Below, piece by piece: positions 9,400 to 17,323 of a DNA stretch of 64,000 nucleotides. The notes under the pieces are model-generated. The model worked only from the letters and a program-made list of their open reading frames with translations, did no database searches and was not told where the DNA came from. The stretch comes from Panacagrimonas sp046594215. GTDB lineage: Bacteria; Pseudomonadota; Gammaproteobacteria; Nevskiales; Nevskiaceae. Both the position numbers and the translations under genes were made by a program. Position 1 is the first letter of the stretch. The number at the start of each line of letters is the position of its first letter. The DNA is taken from contig JBKJPX010000057.1 in the NCBI GenBank assembly GCA_046594215.1, positions 172,339-236,338 of the forward strand, given 5' to 3'.

Positions 9400-10371
9400 T
9401 TACTGCAGTCCCAGGTCCCCACGGAACTTGGCGGCGACCTTCTCGGGCAGCGGCACGTAGCCGTCCTTCTCCACGACTTCCTGGCCCTGTTTGGAGAGAA
9501 CCATCTTGAAAAACTCGATCTCCATGGGCGAAAGCGGCTTGTTCGGCGCCTTGTTCGTGTAGACGAACAGCACGCGCGACAGCGGGTACTTGCCGCTGAT
9601 GGCGTTCTCGTTCGTCGCTTCGACAAAAGCGTCGCCATCCTTGGACGCCAGCGGTACGGCGCGGACGCCGGAGGTCTTGTAGCCGATGCCCGAGTAGCCA
9701 ATCGCGTCGAGTCCAGTCGACACGGACTGCACCACCGAAGCCGAACCCGGCTGCTCATTCACGCCCGTCTTGTAATCACCCTTGCACAGCGCGTGTTCCT
9801 TGAAGTACCCGTAGGTGCCGGACACGGAGTTGCGTCCGTACAGCTGGATGGCCTTGGGCGCCAAGTCACCCGTGGCACCCACATCGCTCCAGCGCTTGGC
9901 GTCCTTTCCTGCACCGCACTTGCGGGTCGCCGAGAAGATCGCGTCGACCTGCGGGATCGAAAGCCCCTTGATCGCGTTGTCCTTGTTAACGAACACAGCC
10001 AGAGCGTCGATCGCAACGCCAATCGGCGTCGGCTTGTAGCCGTACTTCTGCTCGAACGCTTGAATCTCCTGGTCCTTCATGACGCGCGACATGGGACCGA
10101 AATTCGCAGTGCCTTCAGTCAGGGCCGGCGGCGCCGTCGAGGAGCCCGCGCCCTGGATCTGGATATTCACGTTCGGGTAATAACGCTTGAACTGCTCGGC
10201 CCAGAGCGTCATCAGGTTGTTCAGCGTGTCCGATCCGACGCTGCTGAAGTTGCCCGAGACACCGGAGGCCGGCGTGTACTCCGGCAATCCCGGATCAACC
10301 GCTGCGAACAGCGATGTCGCCGACAGGGAGGTGGCTACTCCGATGGCCAGCGCAAGCTTCCGAAAGTTCAT
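9400..10371 (-). CDS. pstS: Periplasmic phosphate-binding protein PstS
   Basis: This protein captures phosphate in the periplasm and delivers it to PstCA. It has 323 residues from MNFRKLALAIG, whose first 21 residues form a signal peptide ending ATSLFAA. Phosphate-contact motifs of the family are visible: GNFSSVGSDTL near the N-terminus, GAGSSTAPPALTEG, and the later RNSVSGTYGYF. Length and motifs match the Pseudomonas-type PstS. The frame is open for 16 more residues upstream, but the chosen ATG has AAGGA upstream at 11 bases and directly begins the signal peptide. It is the first gene of the operon, 73 bp downstream of the Pho box. Confidence 0.96.
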   Translation of the reverse strand: MNFRKLALAIGVATSLSATSLFAAVDPGLPEYTPASGVSGNFSSVGSDTLNNLMTLWAEQFKRYYPNVNIQIQGAGSSTAPPALTEGTANFGPMSRVMKDQEIQAFEQKYGYKPTPIGVAIDALAVFVNKDNAIKGLSIPQVDAIFSATRKCGAGKDAKRWSDVGATGDLAPKAIQLYGRNSVSGTYGYFKEHALCKGDYKTGVNEQPGSASVVQSVSTGLDAIGYSGIGYKTSGVRAVPLASKDGDAFVEATNENAISGKYPLSRVLFVYTNKAPNKPLSPMEIEFFKMVLSKQGQEVVEKDGYVPLPEKVAAKFRGDLGLQ

Positions 10372-10444
10372 ATGGGACGAGGTCCTTGGTTTAGCTGAGG
10401 TCGATGTGACGGCGCGCATCGTCGCCGTCGACCAAGAAAACCGT

Positions 10445-10473
10445 GTGAAGACTGCGTGACGGTTGTGTTACGG
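10445..10473 (-). promoter_or_regulatory. Pho box (three heptads) upstream of pstS
   Basis: Read on the minus strand, three 7-bp units repeat every 11 bp: CCGTAAC, four bases, CCGTCAC, four bases, TCTTCAC. This is the spacing of PhoB-binding direct repeats (consensus CTGTCAT units separated by 4 bp). The last unit ends 73 bp before the pstS ATG, a sensible promoter position. No clear -10 could be picked out. PhoB control is inferred from the spacing, the sequence and the downstream gene. Confidence 0.68.
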
Positions 10474-10964
10474 CCGCTCCACCCGTTCGCAGCAGAACCT
10501 CGCGCCGATCGCGCGGGCGCCAGGCATTCTTCTGTAAATGTGAGGTGGATTGCACGGGCTAAACGCCCGCTGCCCTGGCCATGGCGCGCATGGCGCGCCC
10601 GATGAAGATGAGTAGCGTGGAGACAATTTGCTTGAACGCACGGCCTCAAGCCGAAACGCAATTCGTGTTGTCAGCCATGTGCCAGGAACCGATCCCGCGA
10701 TCAGGATCCGAGCATCGGATATTTCACGGTGCTGAGACCCGGATGTCCCGGGCCTGCGATTTCGCGATCGGCACACCGCGAGGAGAGTTACTACCCAGGC
10801 GAATCGGGCATTTCAAACCATGGGAGCGACCCGCGTCTAGGCAAATCACCTTGAGTCATAAGCTCGCCATACGTTGGACCAATCCATGGGTCTCGGGTAG
10901 GGTTCAGCATATGTGCGGCCTTATATAGGCTCAAACGGATATATCAATATTGGCAGGCCGAACC
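10474..10964. other. Intergenic region between pstS and cysB
   Basis: About 490 bp separate the divergent pstS and cysB genes beyond the Pho box. No open frame here has a coding look. The AT-rich stretch 10919-10950, with a GATATATC palindrome, lies just before cysB and is the likely cysB promoter, possibly also an autoregulatory site. Nothing else is recognised. Confidence 0.5.
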
Positions 10965-11942
10965 ATGAAGATCCGACAGCTTCACTACATCCAGGAGGTC
11001 GCGCGACGCGGCCTAAACGTCACCGCTGCAGCTGAAGCCTTGTTCACTTCCCAACCCGGTGTGAGCAAGCAGATCCGCATGCTCGAAGACGAACTCGGCG
11101 TCGATGTCTTCGTTCGCAATGGCAAGCACCTTTCGGAGATCACGCCGGCGGGTCAGCGCATCCTCGATTACACGCAGCGACTTCTTCATGAGGTCGAGAA
11201 CATCAAGAACATTGCCGAGGAGTTTCGAGACTCCGATCGCGGCGATCTGTCGATTGCGACAACGCATACGCAGGCTCGATACGCCTTGCCTCCCGTCATC
11301 CAGCGATTCCGGTCGCGGTTTCCCAAGGTGACGTTGCATCTCCACCAAGGATCGCCTCCCCAGATTGCGAAACTCGCCTCCGATGGACAGGCGGATTTCG
11401 CAATTGCAACGGAAGCACTCGAGCTTTTCGACGACTTGGTCATGCTTCCGTGCTATCGCTGGAACCGAATTGTCCTCGTGCGGCCGGACCATCCGCTCGC
11501 CCGCGAACAGCAACTAGGGCTGCGTGAACTGGCTGGTCACCCGATCATCACGTACACGTTCGGATTCACTGGACGTTCAAAGCTGGACCAAGCCTTCGCT
11601 GCGCACGGCCTGAGGCCGGACGTCGTGCTCACCGCGGTAGATGCCGACGTGATCAAGACATACGTCCGACTGGGGCTGGGAGCCGGAATAGTCGCCGACC
11701 TCGCCTACGAACCCAAGGAAGATTCCGACCTCGTGGCGCTGCGGGCCGATCACCTCTTTGAGCACAGCACGACCCATATCGGCTTTCGCAGAAGCATGTT
11801 TATTAGAGGTTATATGTATGATTTCATTGCGGCTTTTGCGCCTCATCTCACGCGCGATCTGATTGACGAAGTGGCCTCTATCACCGACCCGGCAGCGCGC
11901 GCGCAGAGATCGCGGCAGCTGGGTGAAAGTCTGAGCCTCTAA
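10965..11942 (+). CDS. cysB: LysR-family regulator CysB/Cbl type
   Basis: This transcription activator of sulfur assimilation responds in known relatives to N-acetylserine and sulfide. It has 325 residues from MKIRQLHYIQEVARRGLN. The winged helix-turn-helix covers residues ~18-45 (NVTAAAEALFTSQPGVSKQI), a region almost invariant in CysB. A two-lobed effector domain follows, with the CysB-typical IATTHTQARYALP near residue 97 and TYTFGFTGRS near 200. A TTG five codons upstream is in frame, but the ATG fits CysB N-termini exactly. It is directly upstream of the sulfite reductase gene on the same strand, which fits local control of that gene. Confidence 0.93.
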   Translation: MKIRQLHYIQEVARRGLNVTAAAEALFTSQPGVSKQIRMLEDELGVDVFVRNGKHLSEITPAGQRILDYTQRLLHEVENIKNIAEEFRDSDRGDLSIATTHTQARYALPPVIQRFRSRFPKVTLHLHQGSPPQIAKLASDGQADFAIATEALELFDDLVMLPCYRWNRIVLVRPDHPLAREQQLGLRELAGHPIITYTFGFTGRSKLDQAFAAHGLRPDVVLTAVDADVIKTYVRLGLGAGIVADLAYEPKEDSDLVALRADHLFEHSTTHIGFRRSMFIRGYMYDFIAAFAPHLTRDLIDEVASITDPAARAQRSRQLGESLSL

Positions 11943-11978
11943 AATCTTCTGGGCGCTTATTCCGAGTCCTTCTTACGA

Positions 11979-11998
11979 TATAGCTCTCTTGCGCTATA
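11979..11998. promoter_or_regulatory. Short inverted repeat upstream of the sulfite reductase gene
   Basis: TATAGC and GCTATA are separated by 8 bases within an AT-richer patch, 63 bp before the sulfite reductase ATG. It could be an operator or part of a promoter for CysB-type control. It is short and could be chance. Confidence 0.25.
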
Positions 11999-12060
11999 GC
12001 GGGCGATACGCGCCTGATAGCCTTCGCGCCCGCTCCTCCTTGGGATAGCCGGAAGGTTCG

Positions 12061-13728
12061 ATGTACCGCTACGACCAATACGACCAGACGCTCGTCGACG
12101 AACGCGTTGCGCAGTTCCGCGACCAGACCGAGCGCTTCCTCGCCGGGGAGTTGCCGGAAGACGAGTTCCGCGCCCTTCGGTTGCGCAACGGTCTGTATAT
12201 CCAACGTTTTGCACCGATGCTCCGCATCAGCATCCCCTATGGCTTGCTGTCGAGCGCGCAGGTCCGCACCCTCGCGCACATCGCACGCACCTACGACAAG
12301 GGATACGGGCACTTCACGACCCGCCAGAACATCCAGTTCAACTGGCCGCAGCTAGCGCGGGTTCCGGACATTCTGGCGGACCTTGCGAAGGTGCAGATGC
12401 ACGCGATCCAGACGTCGGGTAACTGCATCCGCAACATCACCTCGGATCACCTCGCCGGCGTAGCACGCGACGAATTAATTGACCCGCGCCCGTACTGTGA
12501 GCTCACCCGGCAATGGGCAACGATCCATCCCGAGTTCAACTGGCTACCTCGCAAATTCAAGATCGCCTTCTCCGCCTCCCAGAGTGATCGCGCGGCGATC
12601 CGGGTCCACGATATCGGCGTCCAGATCGTCCGTAGTGAAGCGGGTGAGATCGGCTACACCGTCTACGTAGGAGGGGGGCTTGGGCGCACTCCGATCATCG
12701 GCGTGAAAACAGCTGATTTCGTCCCGGAACTCGACTTGCTGTCCTATCTAGAGGCCGTGTTGCGCGTCTACAACCTGCTAGGCCGTCGCGACAATATTTA
12801 CAAGGCCCGCATCAAGATCCTGGTCAAGGAGACCGGTCCTGAGAAATTCACGCGGATGGTCGAGGAGGAATGGGCCCGCATCCGAAACGGCGATCTGCGA
12901 CTAGACGGCGGCGAGATCGAGCGCATGCGTTCGCACTTCACGCAGCCGCAGTACGAGCCGCTACCCGCAGTCGATCCCGCTTATGAGACCAAGCTCCGCG
13001 AAGATACTGCCTTCGCCACCTGGACCCGACGCAACCTGCACCCGCATCGACAGCCGGGCTACGCGGTGGTGTTCGTATCGCTGAAGGCCAACCGAGTGGC
13101 ACCTGGAGACATCAGCGCCGAGCAGCTCGACGCGGTTGCGACGCTGGCCGACCGATATTCGTTCGGAGAGATTCGCGCTACGCACGATCAGAATCTCGTA
13201 CTCGCTGAAGTGAAGCTCACGGACGTACATGCCGTGTGGGAAGCGCTCCGCGACCTGAATTTGGCCACGCCCAACATCGGACTGCTCACGGATCTGATTT
13301 GCTGCCCGGGCCTCGACTTCTGCGCGCTGGCGAACGCCAGTTCGATTAGCGTGGCACAAGACATATTCGATCGCTTCGAAAGCCTGGACGATCAGCACGA
13401 CATCGGTCCCATCAAGGTCAAGATGTCCGGCTGCATGAACGGCTGCGGACACCACACCGTCGGCCATATCGGCATCCTTGGAGTGGATAAGAAAGGCGAA
13501 GAGTGGTACCAGGTGACACTAGGCGGATCGGCAGAGAACGATACGAGCCTTGGTGATCGTACTGGCCCTTCGTTTTCGCGCGGAGACATCGGCGAAGCCG
13601 TCCAACGCATCATCGAGATTTATCTCGAGCGACGCGACAGCGAAGACGAAAGCTTTCTCGAGGCCTACCGTCGTATCGGCATGGCGCCGTTCAAGGCGCG
13701 TCTCTACCCTGCCGCGACAGCAGCATGA
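12061..13728 (+). CDS. cysI: Nitrite/sulfite reductase, siroheme/[4Fe-4S] (assimilatory sulfite reductase hemoprotein)
   Basis: Cytoplasmic enzyme predicted to reduce sulfite to sulfide by six electrons for cysteine synthesis. It has 555 residues with the duplicated ferredoxin-like plus siroheme-binding layout of the family. The four cluster cysteines are visible: C415 and C421 in ICCPGLDFC (CX5C), and C458 and C462 in SGCMNGC (CX3C). N-terminal siroheme or substrate contacts lie in GHFTTRQNIQFNW and TSGNCIRNITSDH. A GGAAGG ribosome-binding site precedes the ATG. Position after cysB and before DUF934 points to sulfite rather than nitrite. No flavoprotein partner (CysJ) is nearby, so the electron donor is unknown. 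Confidence 0.92.
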   Translation: MYRYDQYDQTLVDERVAQFRDQTERFLAGELPEDEFRALRLRNGLYIQRFAPMLRISIPYGLLSSAQVRTLAHIARTYDKGYGHFTTRQNIQFNWPQLARVPDILADLAKVQMHAIQTSGNCIRNITSDHLAGVARDELIDPRPYCELTRQWATIHPEFNWLPRKFKIAFSASQSDRAAIRVHDIGVQIVRSEAGEIGYTVYVGGGLGRTPIIGVKTADFVPELDLLSYLEAVLRVYNLLGRRDNIYKARIKILVKETGPEKFTRMVEEEWARIRNGDLRLDGGEIERMRSHFTQPQYEPLPAVDPAYETKLREDTAFATWTRRNLHPHRQPGYAVVFVSLKANRVAPGDISAEQLDAVATLADRYSFGEIRATHDQNLVLAEVKLTDVHAVWEALRDLNLATPNIGLLTDLICCPGLDFCALANASSISVAQDIFDRFESLDDQHDIGPIKVKMSGCMNGCGHHTVGHIGILGVDKKGEEWYQVTLGGSAENDTSLGDRTGPSFSRGDIGEAVQRIIEIYLERRDSEDESFLEAYRRIGMAPFKARLYPAATAA

Positions 13729-14231
13729 GCGCGGTCCTGCGGGTCGATGGGACTATCGCCCTCGCCTATTCCGTCATTGCCGACGACGAAACCGTGCCGG
13801 ATGTCAATTTGGTCCTGGTCTCGCTGGCTCGCTGGCAGCGCGACGTGGAAACGCTGCGCGGCCAAACAGGGAGACTCGCGATCCGTATCCCGAACACCCT
13901 CGACGTCACGCGCCTGGATCAAGTTGCGCTGGAAGCCGCCTTGTTACTGATCGAATTCCCCTCGTTCGGCGACGGACGGGGCTATTCACAGGCCACTTTG
14001 CTACGCAACGCGCGCGGATACCGTGGCGAACTGCGCGCCGCCGGCGCTGCAGTCGTTCGCGACCAGCTCCTGGGCATGGTCCGTTGCGGGATCGACAGCT
14101 TCGAGTTGCGAGCTGACCAGTCTGCAGAATCGTGCTTGCGGGCCCTCAAGGATTTCTCGATCGCCTATCAGCCGGATCTCGGCACCCTCCCGCAGGTTCG
14201 ATTGTTGCGCCACAGAGCCGGCTCAAGCTGA
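13725..14231 (+). CDS. DUF934 family protein, sulfite-reductase associated
   Basis: Small cytoplasmic protein of 168 residues with the DUF934 pattern: LIEFPSFGDGRGYSQA near residue 70, then LLRNARGYRGELRAAG. The family is regularly encoded beside cysI or nirA-type reductases and is thought to assist sulfite reduction, but its biochemical role is not established. The start codon overlaps the reductase stop (ATGA, 4 bp), so translation is coupled. In many beta- and gammaproteobacteria cysH follows next; here it does not. The last 10 residues are arginine-rich and unremarkable. Confidence 0.85.
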   Translation: MSAVLRVDGTIALAYSVIADDETVPDVNLVLVSLARWQRDVETLRGQTGRLAIRIPNTLDVTRLDQVALEAALLLIEFPSFGDGRGYSQATLLRNARGYRGELRAAGAAVVRDQLLGMVRCGIDSFELRADQSAESCLRALKDFSIAYQPDLGTLPQVRLLRHRAGSS

Positions 14232-14418
14232 GCCGCAATCGTTCGCCAACCGACAGGCTCAGAACTGAGCGGCAACTGAACCGATGATCGCCCGGCTCGC
14301 CGTCTTTCGTCGACGCGCTAAAGGCTTGTCATATCTGCGGTCTTCCGCTCTAATTAGGTCCATGCAGCGCAAATGCGCCCGCAGTTCAAGCACATCATAA
14401 AGTTGGGGAAAGAACGCT

Positions 14419-15237
14419 ATGAAGCTCCAAGTCGTTGCGGCAACGTTTGCACTGAATGCGGTTGCCTTGGCACTGGGCACTGCGAATGCCCAAGGCGCGG
14501 CCATTTCGGTTCCGCAGCGGGCGCCCAATTCCTATGCAGGCGCGACATTCGGCTCGCCGATGGCTTTTGGCGCGGATTGGGGAACGGTCGGAGTCGGCGT
14601 GTACGGCCAGACGCTGCCGAGCAAGTTCAACGGCACCCACGTTGATCCGGACGAAGATTTCGACGGAAGCGCGGCGCTGGTGTTTGGCCTAGGCGATGCC
14701 GACAAGTACGTCGGGCTCGAAACGGCCATCATTACCACCTCGCTGACCGGCTCGGGCGACCTGACCGGTAACGACAATTCCGACGATTTCGGTGAGTCGG
14801 GTGGCTTCTCCTTCAAGCTCCACACCAACGTGCCGGGCGGCGCAGCGCTAGCTATTGGTGTCATCGGCACCGGCCGCTGGGGCGAAGCCGAAGACACCAA
14901 CGAGTCGAGCGTCTACGCGAACGCCACGAAGGTGTTCTCGATTGACACCGGCTCGCGCAAGCACGCGCTGGTCGCCAACATCGGTGTGGGCGACGGGCAG
15001 TTCACCAACAGCCTGAAAGACGACGGCGTCAACGTGTTCGGTTCGCTGGCGTTCTACCTCACGCGTCAGTTCTCGCTGATCGCGGATCACACCGGCCGCT
15101 TCACGAACCTCGCCGTGTCCGCGGCTCCGATTGCCGGCATCCCGTTGGTACTGACGCTCGGCGCAGTCAACGTCGGTGACCGCTTTGATTCGCCCGCCCA
15201 GTTCGCGGGCACCCTCGCTTACACGCTCAGCTTCTGA
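14419..15237 (+). CDS. Predicted outer-membrane beta-barrel-like exported protein of unknown function
   Basis: I do not recognise a family. The 272-residue product has a signal peptide (MKLQVVAATFALNAVALALGTANA). The rest alternates polar and hydrophobic residues, is rich in Gly, Asp, Asn and Thr, and ends LAYTLSF with a terminal Phe. These traits point to an outer-membrane beta-barrel of roughly ten strands, or a surface-associated beta protein. Repeated units such as VGLETAIITTSLTG and VFGLGDADKYVG look like strand-turn-strand elements. It is followed 26 bp later by a small glycine-rich exported protein on the same strand, suggesting a two-gene unit. A 187-bp gap separates it from DUF934, so it is probably transcribed on its own. 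Confidence 0.6.
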   Translation: MKLQVVAATFALNAVALALGTANAQGAAISVPQRAPNSYAGATFGSPMAFGADWGTVGVGVYGQTLPSKFNGTHVDPDEDFDGSAALVFGLGDADKYVGLETAIITTSLTGSGDLTGNDNSDDFGESGGFSFKLHTNVPGGAALAIGVIGTGRWGEAEDTNESSVYANATKVFSIDTGSRKHALVANIGVGDGQFTNSLKDDGVNVFGSLAFYLTRQFSLIADHTGRFTNLAVSAAPIAGIPLVLTLGAVNVGDRFDSPAQFAGTLAYTLSF

Positions 15238-15263
15238 GCGATCTGAATTTCTGGAGATTCATC

Positions 15264-15566
15264 ATGGCTTCCAAGATCATCAAGTCCCTCGCCTTTGTCG
15301 CACTCGCCTCGGCCGGCAGCTTGGCCATGGCGCAGGTTTCTGGCGGCGGCGTTTCTGGCGGTGGCGTTTCTGGCGGCGGCATCAGCGGTGTCAGCGGCGT
15401 ATCGGGTGGCTTGGCGATCGACTTCGCCGGCAGCCAAGTCCCAGGCATGAATACGAAGAAAGACGGCGGACTTGCCTCCTCGATCGACGAGGCGATGGGC
15501 GGACCCGAATCGACCGCCGGCACATCGGAGAAGAGCTGTGACTCCGGCCTCAAGTGCAAGCAGTGA
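15264..15566 (+). CDS. Small exported glycine-rich protein with VSGGG repeats
   Basis: The 100-residue product is not a recognised family. Residues 1-23 form a clear signal peptide (MASKIIKSLAFVALASAG...AMA). The mature chain begins with three or four copies of VSGGG and continues with ISGVSGVSGG, then a polar, disordered-looking region, and ends with two cysteines (SCDSGLKCKQ) that may pair. The GGAG-type ribosome-binding site (CTGGAGATT) lies about 8 bases before ATG. It is adjacent to and co-oriented with the barrel-like gene, 26 bp away, and may be its partner, for example a secreted or surface peptide. High GC and clear third-position bias argue that it is real. Confidence 0.65.
   Translation: MASKIIKSLAFVALASAGSLAMAQVSGGGVSGGGVSGGGISGVSGVSGGLAIDFAGSQVPGMNTKKDGGLASSIDEAMGGPESTAGTSEKSCDSGLKCKQ
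15336..15380 (+). repeat. Three tandem 15-bp repeats encoding VSGGG
   Basis: GTTTCTGGCGG(C/T)GGC occurs three times head to tail without spacing. The copies differ by one base in the middle unit. They encode the VSGGG motif of the small exported protein, and copy number could change by slippage without shifting the frame. Confidence 0.85.
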
Positions 15567-15595
15567 AAGCGCGATCGGTCTGATTCCAGCCGCAC

Positions 15596-16867
15596 TCAGG
15601 CCCTGATGGCGGTTTCACCGAAGTAACGCTGTAGCACCGCGGGAATCTGGATGGAGCCATCCGCCTGCTGATAGTTCTCCAGGATCGCCACCAAGGTGCG
15701 TCCAACGGCAAGGCCCGAACCGTTCAGTGTGTGAACGAGTTCGGGCTTTTTCGTTTGCGGGTTTCGATACCGTGCGCGCATCCGCCGCGACTGGAAGTCG
15801 CCAAAGTTCGAGCAGGAGCTGATTTCGCGATAGCGGTTCTGCGAGGGCAGCCACACCTCGATATCGTAGGTCTTGTTCGAAGCGAAGCCGATGTCGCCCG
15901 CACACAACGCCACGGTGCGGAACGGCAACTCCAGCTTCTTCAGGATGTTCTCGGCGTGTGATGTGAGTTCCTCATGCGCTACCGCCGAGTGCTCTGGCAA
16001 CGTGGCCATCACCAGTTCCACTTTCTCGAACTGGTGCTGTCGGATCATGCCGCGCGTGTCCTTTCCGGCCGCCCCAGCCTCCGCACGAAAGCACGGGGTG
16101 TGGCAGACCCATCGCTTCGGCAGCGCCTCGAATGCGACGATCTCGTCCCGCAGCAGGTTGGTGACCGGAACCTCGGCCGTGGGGATCAGACGCCAGTCGT
16201 GCTCACCTTCGAGCGTGAACAGGTCGTCTCCAAACTTCGGCAGCTGCCCGGTACCGCGCAGCGATGCCGTATTGACGATGTAGGGCACGTAGAGCTCTTC
16301 GTAGCCATGCTCGCCCGTGTGAACGTCGAGCATGAACTGCGTCAGAACCCGATGCAGGCGCGCCAGCCCGGCACGTAAAACGGTGAAACGCGCTCCCGTG
16401 ATCTTCGCGGCCGCGGCGAAATCCATCATGCCCAGGGCCTCGCCGATGTCCGCGTGGTCGCGTGCACCTTCAGCTGGACGCGGTGAACCCCAACGGCGAA
16501 CCTCGACGTTGTCGTTCTCGTCGCGGCCGTCCGGCACGGAGTCCTGCGGCGGATTGGGCAGCCCCATCGCGAAGTCGTCGAACTCCAACTGCACGTTCGC
16601 AAGCCGCGTCTCGTTGTCCGCGAGCTGCGCCTTGATGCGATCCATGTCGGCGAGGATCGGCGACGCATCCTCGCCCTTCGCCTTGGCGTAGCCGATGCGC
16701 TTCGACCCTACGTTGCGCTCGGCCTGCAGCTTCTCGGTCTCGGTCTGAATGCGCTTGCGCGAGGCCTCCAGCGCTCCGAACCGCTCGAGGTCGAGCACGA
16801 AGCCGCGCCGCGCCAACTGGGCCGCGATGGCCTCGGGTTCCGCGCGAAGGCGACGGGGGTCGAGCAT
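15596..16867 (-). CDS. serS: Seryl-tRNA synthetase
   Basis: This enzyme charges tRNA-Ser (and tRNA-Sec where present) with serine. It has 423 residues, the usual bacterial length. The N-terminal long coiled-coil arm covers about residues 28-105. The class II core shows motif 2 (CFRAEAGAAGKDTRGMIRQHQF) and motif 3 (NGSGLAVGRTLVAILENYQ). It is the last gene of a block reading ftsK, lolA, rarA, crcB, serS, and sits 66 bp after crcB. The order lolA-rarA-serS is conserved in Gammaproteobacteria. Confidence 0.98.
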   Translation of the reverse strand: MLDPRRLRAEPEAIAAQLARRGFVLDLERFGALEASRKRIQTETEKLQAERNVGSKRIGYAKAKGEDASPILADMDRIKAQLADNETRLANVQLEFDDFAMGLPNPPQDSVPDGRDENDNVEVRRWGSPRPAEGARDHADIGEALGMMDFAAAAKITGARFTVLRAGLARLHRVLTQFMLDVHTGEHGYEELYVPYIVNTASLRGTGQLPKFGDDLFTLEGEHDWRLIPTAEVPVTNLLRDEIVAFEALPKRWVCHTPCFRAEAGAAGKDTRGMIRQHQFEKVELVMATLPEHSAVAHEELTSHAENILKKLELPFRTVALCAGDIGFASNKTYDIEVWLPSQNRYREISSCSNFGDFQSRRMRARYRNPQTKKPELVHTLNGSGLAVGRTLVAILENYQQADGSIQIPAVLQRYFGETAIRA

Positions 16868-16933
16868 GTGAGGTGATCCTGGAAGAAAGGGGCGAAGAAC
16901 GGCAGGCCGCGGATTATCGGGGCAGCCGCGATC

Positions 16934-17323
16934 TCAGGCGAGCAGCGCCTTCGTCGCCCACAGCCCCAGGGCGCAGGCAACCAGCCCCAGCGCCACGGTG
17001 GCGGCGACATAGAGTAGCGCGGCAGCGCCACCATCGGCCCGCAGCAACTCGATGGTTTCAATGGAGAAGGCCGAGAACGTGGTGAAGCCGCCGAGCACAC
17101 CCGTGATGAGGCCGAACCTCACCCAGTCCGGCACCGGCCTCAGCAGGAACAGGGCGAACAACGCGCCGATCGCGAAACTGCCGACGACGTTGACCGCCAC
17201 CGTACCCCAGGGCCAGCCAGGTGCGAACACGCGCGCCGCGACGGCGACGAAATAGCGCGCAATCGAGCCCAGGGCGCCGCCGAGCGCGACCGACAGCACC
17301 GTCGACCATGCCGCCGCGCTCAC
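16934..17323 (-). CDS. crcB: Fluoride channel CrcB/Fluc
   Basis: Small inner-membrane protein that exports fluoride as a dual-topology dimer. It has 129 residues with four hydrophobic helices. Family motifs are visible: GALGSIARY in helix 1, NVVGSFAIG in helix 2, and the pore motif GGFTTFSAFSIE in helix 3. Its start overlaps the rarA stop by 4 bp (ATGA), so it is translationally coupled to rarA. No fluoride riboswitch is seen, and none would be expected inside this operon. Confidence 0.95.
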   Translation of the reverse strand: MSAAAWSTVLSVALGGALGSIARYFVAVAARVFAPGWPWGTVAVNVVGSFAIGALFALFLLRPVPDWVRFGLITGVLGGFTTFSAFSIETIELLRADGGAAALLYVAATVALGLVACALGLWATKALLA

